Below, one piece after another: positions 5,341-10,504 of a DNA stretch of 10,504 nt. The position numbers were made by a program, and so were the translations under genes. Position 1 is the first letter of the stretch. Every line of letters begins with the position of its first letter. The DNA comes from Candidatus Aenigmatarchaeota archaeon (GTDB taxonomy: Archaea; Aenigmatarchaeota; Aenigmatarchaeia; QMZP01). Location of the stretch: positions 955,304-965,807 of the forward strand of contig CP070801.1 of the NCBI GenBank assembly GCA_020343575.1. Direction: 5' to 3'. Under the pieces are notes generated by a model, which worked only from the letters and a program-made list of their open reading frames with translations, was not told the DNA's origin and ran no database searches.

Positions 5341-6732
5341 ATGAAAATCCTGCTCGTGGAACCGAATTCCAAGTTCGCAATAAGAAGGGTTTTAGGAGTC
5401 TCGGGTCCTCCCCTGGGCCTGGCTTTAATAGCATCGTACCTCCGGGAGTATAGTAAAAATAGGCACGATGTTAAACTTGTTGATGCACTGAGCATGAACT
5501 ACACTCCGGGACAGTTCCAGAATTTAATCAGGAATTTCAATCCAGATGTTGTGGGGATCTCAGCTATATCTACATCTGCAATACATGATGTTTATGAATA
5601 CGCAAGACTCGTAAAGAAGGTCAATCCTGATATCACAACCTTTGTTGGTGGTCACCATGTTTCTTTTACTGCAAAAGAAAGCATGGAGGAATGTAAAGAT
5701 ATAGACATAATTGTCTATGGTGAGGCAGAGGAGACATTCCTGGATCTTATGAATGTCATGGAAGATAGTAAGGATCTTAAGAACGTACTGGGAATATTCT
5801 ACAGGAACATGGGGAAAATAATAGGGAACCCGTCAAGACCCCTGATAGACGATTTGGATTCGATACCCATACCTGCTTATGACCAGCTCCCAATGAACCT
5901 TTACAAGATGGGTAAGGAGAAGTACGTCGCGATAATAACCTCAAGGGGCTGCCCCTTCGGATGTATCTTCTGCTCTTCTTCAAGACTCATGGGGAAGAGA
6001 TATAGAGAAAGGAGCGCAAAGAGCATAATGAAGGAGATTAGGCTTCTTAAGAACAAGTACGGAATATCCCACATAGAGATCATTGATGACATGTTTGTTC
6101 TGAATACAAAAAGGGTAAAGGAACTCCATGATATGATAAAGAAAGAGGGCATTGAGGTATATTGGTCATGCTCCTCAAGGGTCGATATCATTTCCAGGAA
6201 TCCGGATGTGTTGAAATACCTGAAGGGTGCTGGGTGCCACACAATTTATGTGGGAGCAGAATCAGGTTCAAATAAATCCCTGGATACCATAAACAAGGGT
6301 ATAACCTTGGATCAAACTAGGAAGGCTGTAAGGTTGATAAAGAGGGCAGGAATGGGGGTATTTGCTTCGTTCGTTCTAGGTATACCTGGTGAGACAAGGA
6401 AGGATGTAGAGAAAACCATAGACTTCGCGATAGAGCTTGATCCTGATTGGGTGCAGTTTACTGTGTGCACACCGTATCCAGGAACTCCTCTATACGAATA
6501 CGCCAAGGGTAACCAGATGTTGGAAACAGATGACTGGAGCAAGTACACAGTCCTGAATCCTGTTATGAAGCTACCTACCATGTCACAGAAGGAACTGAAG
6601 AAGATGCTCAGAAGGGCGTATGTCAGGTTTTACTTCAGGCCTAAATTCATATGGAATAATATAAAGTACGGAAACATTGAGCTTATGAAGAAGATGTTTT
6701 CAGCTGGCATGAACTATGTTTTCAGGAAGTAG
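5341..6732 (+). CDS. B12-binding-domain radical SAM enzyme (class B type), substrate unknown
   Basis: A 463-residue protein with two domains. Residues 1-140 are a Rossmann-like cobalamin-binding domain: MKILLVEPNS, then PPLGLALIASYLRE, NPDVVGISAIS, and GGHHVSF around 103-109; the base-on DxHxxG motif is absent, as is common in this class. Residues about 195-410 are a radical SAM domain with C204-x3-C208-x2-C211 (CPFGCIFC), then HIEIIDDMF, VGAESGS and a FVLGIPGET strand. The C-terminus is basic with aromatic residues (YFRPKFIWNN). Known members methylate unactivated carbons, form rings (BchE) or build cyclopentane rings in GDGT lipids (GrsA/GrsB). Because a Tes-like enzyme is 3.4 kb away, a lipid-tailoring role is a reasonable hypothesis, but the sequence alone does not show it. 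The next gene's stop codon on the opposite strand abuts this one directly. Confidence 0.85.
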   Translation: MKILLVEPNSKFAIRRVLGVSGPPLGLALIASYLREYSKNRHDVKLVDALSMNYTPGQFQNLIRNFNPDVVGISAISTSAIHDVYEYARLVKKVNPDITTFVGGHHVSFTAKESMEECKDIDIIVYGEAEETFLDLMNVMEDSKDLKNVLGIFYRNMGKIIGNPSRPLIDDLDSIPIPAYDQLPMNLYKMGKEKYVAIITSRGCPFGCIFCSSSRLMGKRYRERSAKSIMKEIRLLKNKYGISHIEIIDDMFVLNTKRVKELHDMIKKEGIEVYWSCSSRVDIISRNPDVLKYLKGAGCHTIYVGAESGSNKSLDTINKGITLDQTRKAVRLIKRAGMGVFASFVLGIPGETRKDVEKTIDFAIELDPDWVQFTVCTPYPGTPLYEYAKGNQMLETDDWSKYTVLNPVMKLPTMSQKELKKMLRRAYVRFYFRPKFIWNNIKYGNIELMKKMFSAGMNYVFRK

Positions 6733-6975
6733 TTAAAATCTGGAGATTTCTTCTGATTCAGGTGAGCTTGGGGTAACGTGTTTCTTCCTTTCAGCTCTTC
6801 TTTTCATTTCAATTGTGATAATCAATGCTATAATTACAACGACAATAGTTATGAATAAATATAAAAACAATTCTGTATCTACAGGGAGGTTCACCAAGTC
6901 AGCTTTCGAAGAATAAGCTGAACAAAAAAATACAAGAGATGCAGACAACAGGAGTATTACATATGTGATTTTCAT
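6733..6975 (-). CDS. Small membrane protein with signal-like N-terminus, unknown function
   Basis: An 80-residue protein. MKITYVILLLSASLVFFCSAYSS looks like a signal peptide with a possible cut after CSA or SAYS. A short polar segment (SKADLVNLPVDTE) follows, then a transmembrane helix of about 22 residues (LFLYLFITIVVVIIALIITI) and a basic, then serine/glutamate-rich cytoplasmic tail (EMKRRAERKKH...). That would be a type I membrane protein with a tiny outside part. No family recognised. The stop (6733-6735) begins at the base after the stop of the opposing radical SAM gene. A TATA-like box at 6999-7009 lies about 29 bp upstream. The topology and promoter support a real gene. Confidence 0.55.
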   Translation of the reverse strand: MKITYVILLLSASLVFFCSAYSSKADLVNLPVDTELFLYLFITIVVVIIALIITIEMKRRAERKKHVTPSSPESEEISRF

Positions 6976-7049
6976 TAATTATAATTATTGTTCTGCTCTT
7001 TATAATATTTCCAATTAATTTATTACCAGTGTAACCTATACTATATAAT
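6976..7049. promoter_or_regulatory. Divergent promoter region, small membrane protein / prepilin peptidase
   Basis: This 74-bp AT-rich spacer contains TTTATAATATT (6999-7009), well placed for the minus gene, and ATTAATTTATTA (7014-7025), centred about 30 bp before the ATG at 7050. No Shine-Dalgarno site is seen for either, so both are probably leaderless or nearly so. Confidence 0.4.
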
Positions 7050-7886
7050 ATGTTCGAGTGGATACTCTTTGGAATAGGGTTTGTTGGATTTGCCCTAGCT
7101 GGGTACTGGGACCTGAAAACAACGGAGTTCCCAGACTGGCTTCCCTATTCAATGATAATTCTGGCTCTGGTTATCAGGAGTGTTTACAGTTTCACTATTG
7201 GTGATTTCACCCCTATCCTGAACTCTGTCATAATAGGATTGGTTTTCCTAGGATTCGGGCTCGCTCTGTATTTCACAAAACAGTGGGGTGACGGAGACGC
7301 ATGGCTTCTGGGAGCGCTGGGATTCCTGTTCCCGGATCCTGCAGGGTTCGCATTCACTTCATTCTTCGCTTTCCCTGTTGCCCTCTTCTTCAATTTCTTT
7401 TTCATTGCATTTTTCTACCTACTGGTCTATTCGATTGCGTTGGGGGTAAAATCCCGGGATGCTTCAAGAGAATTCTTCAGTGAATTGAGGGGGGACCTCA
7501 AGGGAATAGCTGCAATAATTTTTGTCTTTTCCTTCCTTTGCCTAGGGATGTTCCTGTACTTCCATTATTTTTACCTCGTTCCCCTGTACGTCCTGAACTA
7601 CATCCTTATTCTCCCTCCCCTTTTCATAGCCCTTGTTTTCTTCCTACGTTACGGAAGGTTTGTTGAGAAGAACCTCTTCAAGAGGAAGGTTCCCGTGAGC
7701 AAGCTGAGAGAGGGTGATGTCCTGGTTTCGCAGAGATGGAGGGGCTTGACAGAGAAGGAGGTGAAGAACCTCCAAGATAAGGGGGGCGAGGTCTGGATAA
7801 AAGAAGGCGTAAGGTTCGCACCTGTCTTTGTGGTAACTTTGATTGTTACCCTGTTCTACGGGAGCCTGATCGGACTGTTTATTTAG
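7050..7886 (+). CDS. Archaeal A24-family prepilin/prearchaellin peptidase
   Basis: A 278-residue polytopic membrane protein. The two catalytic aspartates of MEROPS A24 proteases are visible: D21 in GYWDLKTTEFPDW, and D83 in the GxGD motif G80-D-G-D (QWGDGDAWLLGA). About six hydrophobic segments follow the usual order, with a cytoplasmic stretch at about 205-255 (KVPVSKLREGDVL, LQDKGGEVWIKEG) before a last helix preceded by RFAPVFVV. This layout fits archaeal PibD/FlaK/EppA enzymes, which cut the basic leader of type IV pilins and archaellins at the cytoplasmic face. The longer loop suggests a broad PibD-like or EppA-like form, but substrate preference cannot be read from sequence. No pilin, ATPase or platform gene is in the window, so it acts on substrates encoded elsewhere. 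Confidence 0.88.
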   Translation: MFEWILFGIGFVGFALAGYWDLKTTEFPDWLPYSMIILALVIRSVYSFTIGDFTPILNSVIIGLVFLGFGLALYFTKQWGDGDAWLLGALGFLFPDPAGFAFTSFFAFPVALFFNFFFIAFFYLLVYSIALGVKSRDASREFFSELRGDLKGIAAIIFVFSFLCLGMFLYFHYFYLVPLYVLNYILILPPLFIALVFFLRYGRFVEKNLFKRKVPVSKLREGDVLVSQRWRGLTEKEVKNLQDKGGEVWIKEGVRFAPVFVVTLIVTLFYGSLIGLFI

Positions 7887-7899
7887 AACAGTTAGAAAA

Positions 7900-7939
7900 G
7901 ATTTAAAAATAAAAATAAGTAGGGGAAAATAAAATCCCC
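7900..7939 (-). terminator. Hairpin plus T-rich tract ending the MC1-like gene
   Basis: GGGGA (7922-7926) pairs with TCCCC (7935-7939) around an 8-nt A/T loop. Read on the minus strand, this hairpin lies 9 nt past the MC1 stop and is followed by TACTTATTTTTATTTTTAAA, a T-rich tract typical of archaeal termination. The plus-strand side has A-runs instead, so it serves the minus gene. Confidence 0.65.
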
Positions 7940-7947
7940 CAAAAAAT

Positions 7948-8259
7948 TTACTTGAGTCTTGTGACTCTTTCAATTCCTACCTTCTTAACTACTGGCTTCC
8001 AGACTGTTGATGGCAACCAGCTCACTCTGCTTGACTCTGGAACCGAAACTCTCTTTCTTGTTCCCCTAAAAACATGTATTGTGTAGGTTCCGTCTCTGTT
8101 CCTTCTTCCTCTTTCCCTGAGTCTTATGTCAGTGTATCCTCTTGTTGCTGCTTTCAGGGCTGCCTGTCGTGGTTGTCGGCCAGTGAAGGTAGCTACTTCT
8201 CTGCTTCCTTTTCTCATTTTGTAGTATTTCTTTGAAGCTCTTTTAGCTCTTCTTACCAT
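7948..8259 (-). CDS. MC1-family archaeal chromosomal (DNA-bending) protein
   Basis: A 103-residue, very basic protein. From residue 20 on it follows methanogen chromosomal protein MC1: FTGRQPRQAALKAATRG, then IRLRERG, HVFRGTRKRV, a tryptophan in SWLPSTVWKPVVKK, and a final GIERV. MC1 is a monomeric protein that binds and sharply bends DNA and compacts chromatin in Methanosarcinales and haloarchaea; homologues also occur in some uncultivated archaea. Compared with the 93-residue Methanosarcina protein the N-terminus is replaced by a lysine/arginine-rich stretch (MVRRAKRASKKYYKMRKGSR), and the segment between IRLRERG and HVF carries an insertion (RRNRDGTYTI). The start is fixed by a strong Shine-Dalgarno site. 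Its own promoter, strong ribosome site and terminator fit an abundant single-gene transcript. Confidence 0.85.
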   Translation of the reverse strand: MVRRAKRASKKYYKMRKGSREVATFTGRQPRQAALKAATRGYTDIRLRERGRRNRDGTYTIHVFRGTRKRVSVPESSRVSWLPSTVWKPVVKKVGIERVTRLK

Positions 8260-8263
8260 TTAA

Positions 8264-8270
8264 CCACCTC
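8264..8270 (-). promoter_or_regulatory. Strong Shine-Dalgarno site of the MC1-like gene
   Basis: The minus strand reads GAGGTGG 4 nt before the ATG at 8259, a near-perfect match to the archaeal anti-SD. It is the strongest ribosome site in the window and fits high expression. Confidence 0.7.
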
Positions 8271-8300
8271 TTTTAAAAGGTTCATGCGTTGCATATTGTT

Positions 8301-8310
8301 GATTTATATG
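8301..8310 (-). promoter_or_regulatory. Likely TATA box of the MC1-like gene
   Basis: CATATAAATC on the minus strand would place transcription start near 8280 and give a 20-nt leader containing the Shine-Dalgarno site. A second box, TTTATAAA (8329-8336 region), is palindromic and could be an alternative. The rest of 8311-8408 shows no gene. Confidence 0.5.
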
Positions 8311-8408
8311 AAAAATATAACATATGGGTTTATAAATGTTTCGCTTGCTTTGGGTTTCCGTAAATGGTTTTTTCATTGGGTAATAACAAAAACCTGCTTG
8401 TATTTGGT

Positions 8409-8675
8409 TTAGACTCTTTCCTCTTCCTTAACACCGAACAGAAACAGCTTTATCAGAAAGAATCCTATGAGACCTCCGAGCAAAACCCCACCAACATATA
8501 CCCAGTAGTCATTCAGGAGGAAAGTGAATGGGTAGTAGGGTGCCTGGTAAAAGCTCTGATGTATATCGAAAAAGAATATCGCCAAGAATGAGAGAAAGGC
8601 TGGGATGAAGAAGAACACGAAGTCAGCTGTGATCTCCTCTCTGCTTACCACGGACTTCCTGACCTTCTTGATCAT
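8409..8675 (-). CDS. Small two-TM membrane protein, unknown function
   Basis: An 88-residue protein. The N-terminus is basic (MIKKVRKSVVSREE) and followed by a hydrophobic helix (ADFVFFFIPAFLSFLAIFFF), an aromatic polar loop (DIHQSFYQAPYYPFTFLLNDYW) and a glycine-rich second helix (VYVGGVLLGGLIGFFLIKLFLFG) with a short charged end (VKEEERV). Both ends are predicted cytoplasmic. No family is recognised; size and pattern resemble the small helical-hairpin proteins common in archaea. A TATA-like element at 8696-8703 lies about 25 bp upstream, implying a leaderless mRNA, and is shared with AMP phosphorylase in the other direction. The overlapping plus-strand reading has no such features, so this strand is preferred. 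Confidence 0.65.
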   Translation of the reverse strand: MIKKVRKSVVSREEITADFVFFFIPAFLSFLAIFFFDIHQSFYQAPYYPFTFLLNDYWVYVGGVLLGGLIGFFLIKLFLFGVKEEERV

Positions 8676-8695
8676 ATTTAATAATTGGATAAAAC

Positions 8696-8721
8696 AATAT
8701 ATTAAGGAAGGCGGTAGGAGG
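8696..8721. promoter_or_regulatory. Shared TATA palindrome and AMP phosphorylase ribosome site
   Basis: AATATATT (8696-8703) is symmetric and lies about 25 bp from the minus-strand start at 8675 and 29 bp from the plus start at 8729. GGAGG at 8717-8721 is a good Shine-Dalgarno site 7 nt before the AMP phosphorylase ATG. One of the two divergent mRNAs thus has an SD and the other appears leaderless. Confidence 0.5.
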
Positions 8722-8728
8722 ACGGAAG

Positions 8729-10270
8729 ATGTTTCTGAAGGCGAGACCGCTGGAGATAGAGGCGCTGAAACCGATAGTTATCCTGAACAGGGATGATGCT
8801 GACGAGCTTGATGTTAGGCCTCTGGACAGGGTTGAACTGGTGGTAAACAATAAGAAAGTTACAGCAATAGTCAATGTTGCTGAAGTTTTTATTCTGAAGG
8901 GAGAGATAGGTCTTTCAGAGAGTGTTCACGAAGATCTCAGAGTAAGGATGGGGGAAAAGGTAAAGGTCAGGCCTGCAGAACCTCCTGAATCCATAATTTT
9001 CATAAAAAATAAGCTGTCTGGAAACGTTCTGAAGTCAAAGGAGATCGAGGATATTGTTGCTGATGTGGCTGGCCAGAAGCTCTCGGATATCGAGGTAACA
9101 GCCTTTGTAACGGGTTTGTACATGCACGGGATGGCAATGAACGAGATTGCTGCACTTTCCCATGCAATGGCCGAGGCGGGAAAGAGTCTCAGGTTCAAGA
9201 CCAAGGAGATATTTGACAAACATAGTATAGGTGGTATTCCAGGTGATAAGACATCACTGCTCCTTGTACCCGTGATTGCAGCAGCTGGGTTGACAATACC
9301 CAAAACCTCCTCCAGAGCTATCACGGCTCCTGCTGGGACAGCTGACCGAATGGAGTGTTTGTGTCCTGTGGATCTGACCTTGGAGGAGATAAAGGGGGTT
9401 GTAAATAAAACGAATGGTTGCCTAGTATGGGGTGGAGCAGTGGAACTCGCACCGGCTGATGACATGTTCATACAGGTCGAATATCCCCTTTCAATAGACC
9501 CGCTTCTTCTACCCTCTGTTATGTCAAAGAAGAAAGCAGTGAATGTGAAGTATCTTGTTATTGATATACCAACAGGAAGGGGGGTGAAAGTAAAAACCAC
9601 TCAAGAGGCAGAGGATCTGGCAAACAAGTTCATAGATTTGGGGAAGAAGCTCAAGATAAAGGTGGACTGCGTTTCAACCTTTGCAGACCAGCCCATAGGG
9701 TATGGTGTTGGACCTGCTTTGGAAGCCAGGGAAGCTCTAAGTACAATTGAGGATGGTAAGGGTCCCAAGGATCTTATAGACAAGGTTACATGCCTTTCTT
9801 CTGTTCTCTTTGATTTCAAGAAGATAAATAACCCCAAGGACAAGATATCCCATATACTCAAATCAGGAAAGGCTGACAAAAAGTTAAGGGAGATCATAGC
9901 TGCACAGGGTGGGGACCCCAAGATAAAGCCAGAGGACATACCTGTTGGTAAGAAATCCATTAAGGTAAAATCCAACAAATCCGGAAGGGTGTTATGGATA
10001 AACAATCACTTTATCACTAGGATGGCCAGGGTGGCAGGCGCCCCAAAGAACAAGGGTGCAGGGATCCTTCTGCACAAAAAGCTAGCGGACAAGGTAAAGA
10101 GGGGTGATATTCTTTTTGAGATATACGCAGAGAGTGGTTACAAACTGAAGAAGGCACTGGATATTTTTGAGAAGAAGAACGTGGTTGGAGTGGGAAAGAA
10201 GTACAGTATTGTACTGGCAGAGATTCCAGAAGAGGAGAAGAGAAAGAAATACTTCATTCTGGAACGTTAG
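8729..10270 (+). CDS. deoA: AMP phosphorylase (archaeal thymidine phosphorylase superfamily)
   Basis: A 513-residue protein, full length for the archaeal enzyme (EC 2.4.2.57). Residues 1-85 are the archaeal N-terminal extension absent from bacterial thymidine phosphorylases. The catalytic core follows: the helical domain (SGNVLKSKEIEDIVADVA...AFVTGLYMHGMAMNEI), the phosphate-binding K164-H-S-I-G-G-I-P-G-D-K-T motif, S194-S-R-A-I-T-A-P-A-G-T-A-D-R-M-E with the family's substrate-contact residues, then the VWGGAVELAPADD stretch and the C-terminal domain (GYGVGPALEAREAL). It splits AMP (also CMP, UMP) with phosphate to ribose-1,5-bisphosphate and free base. With R15P isomerase and form III RuBisCO this feeds nucleoside carbon into 3-phosphoglycerate; neither partner gene is in the window. 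A Shine-Dalgarno site fixes the start. Its stop overlaps the stop of the opposing ORF. Confidence 0.93.
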   Translation: MFLKARPLEIEALKPIVILNRDDADELDVRPLDRVELVVNNKKVTAIVNVAEVFILKGEIGLSESVHEDLRVRMGEKVKVRPAEPPESIIFIKNKLSGNVLKSKEIEDIVADVAGQKLSDIEVTAFVTGLYMHGMAMNEIAALSHAMAEAGKSLRFKTKEIFDKHSIGGIPGDKTSLLLVPVIAAAGLTIPKTSSRAITAPAGTADRMECLCPVDLTLEEIKGVVNKTNGCLVWGGAVELAPADDMFIQVEYPLSIDPLLLPSVMSKKKAVNVKYLVIDIPTGRGVKVKTTQEAEDLANKFIDLGKKLKIKVDCVSTFADQPIGYGVGPALEAREALSTIEDGKGPKDLIDKVTCLSSVLFDFKKINNPKDKISHILKSGKADKKLREIIAAQGGDPKIKPEDIPVGKKSIKVKSNKSGRVLWINNHFITRMARVAGAPKNKGAGILLHKKLADKVKRGDILFEIYAESGYKLKKALDIFEKKNVVGVGKKYSIVLAEIPEEEKRKKYFILER

Positions 10271-10488
10271 ATTTCTACTTCTAATTTCCCTTTAGCTTTC
10301 ATTAGCCTATCTTTAAATTCTTCTTCAAGCTCGTTTATTCCACCTATCCAGTCCCTTAATGTAAATTCAAATTCTTCGCCATATTGCTCTTTGTTTTCCA
10401 CAGGCAACTCTATTAAAATTGCTATAGCATTTTTTGCCGCTTCTGCCTCAGAATCCCCATAACCGCATATTACACTTCTGGAAAACAT
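10267..10488 (-). CDS. Short ORF with HicB-like segment, possibly 5'-truncated by the window edge
   Basis: 73 residues from the ATG at 10486-10488. The reading stays open upstream to the window edge (...HREL before the Met), and no clear Shine-Dalgarno site is seen, so the true start may lie outside. The GYGDSEAEAAKNAIAILIELP segment resembles the 'GDT.EEAL.NA.EAI...' helix of HicB-type antitoxins and related partial-RNase-H-fold proteins, whose first strands would then be outside the window. The remainder is acidic and helical (EEFEFTLRDWIGGINELEEEFKDR). Codons favour AAA/GAA more than the neighbouring AMP phosphorylase, a weak hint of different origin. No HicA partner is visible. The stop overlaps the end of AMP phosphorylase by 4 nt. 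Function is not assigned. Confidence 0.5.
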   Translation of the reverse strand: MFSRSVICGYGDSEAEAAKNAIAILIELPVENKEQYGEEFEFTLRDWIGGINELEEEFKDRLMKAKGKLEVEI

Positions 10489-10504
10489 TAATTCTCTATG
10501 AGCA

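Noticed and set aside
5117..5434. 105-residue minus-strand reading frame
   Set aside because: It runs through the intron-containing tRNA-Pro and the start of the radical SAM gene. Structure-based RNA evidence explains the DNA, and the protein has no recognisable features.
8364..8591. 75-residue plus-strand reading frame
   Set aside because: It overlaps the 88-residue minus-strand protein, which has two clear membrane helices and a well-placed promoter. The plus reading has neither.
8926..9600. 224-residue minus-strand reading frame inside AMP phosphorylase
   Set aside because: It is a long open shadow opposite strongly conserved AMP phosphorylase motifs, with no family signal.
1..10504. CRISPR arrays, insertion sequences or long repeats
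   Set aside because: No regularly spaced direct repeats, transposase motifs or terminal inverted repeats were seen on either strand.

Overview
The window is archaeal chromosomal DNA. TATA-type promoters lie about 25 bp upstream of starts, many genes look leaderless, and the gene content is archaeal: a tetraether-lipid-synthase-type radical SAM enzyme, an AMP phosphorylase, an MC1-family chromatin protein, an archaeal A24 prepilin peptidase and an intron-bearing tRNA. The lineage cannot be fixed. MC1 points to a euryarchaeal or DPANN-like background. The non-canonical tRNA intron implies a splicing endonuclease of broad specificity, as in Crenarchaeota, Korarchaeota and ARMAN-type DPANN.

Layout. 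1-274 (-): start of a GbsR/MarR-like winged-helix regulator, cut by the window edge. It is divergent, across a 77-bp AT-rich spacer, from 352-1968 (+), a Tes-like radical SAM enzyme. 1977-2333 (-): small one-TM protein. 2394-3743 (+): CPA-type cation/proton antiporter with altered core motifs. 3751-5043 (-): class III PLP aminotransferase. 5100-5259 (-): tRNA-Pro(CGG), interrupted by two introns, the second in the T-loop. 5341-6732 (+): B12-binding-domain radical SAM enzyme. 6733-6975 (-): small membrane protein. 7050-7886 (+): A24 prepilin peptidase. 7948-8259 (-): MC1-like DNA-binding protein with a hairpin/T-rich terminator. 8409-8675 (-): small two-TM protein. 8729-10270 (+): AMP phosphorylase. 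10267-10488 (-): short ORF with a HicB-like segment, perhaps continuing beyond the window.

The architecture is notable. Genes alternate strand almost one by one, so there are almost no operons. Convergent partners nearly touch (gaps of 8, 7 and 0 bp and a 4-bp overlap), while divergent partners share short promoter regions. Functionally the window mixes membrane-lipid chemistry (Tes, possibly the second radical SAM enzyme), ion transport, nucleotide salvage, chromatin and pilin processing. The strongest unusual item is the twin-intron tRNA-Pro. Next come the regulator/Tes pair with a 14-bp palindrome and the antiporter lacking the usual ion-binding aspartate. No CRISPR array, transposon or other mobile element was seen.
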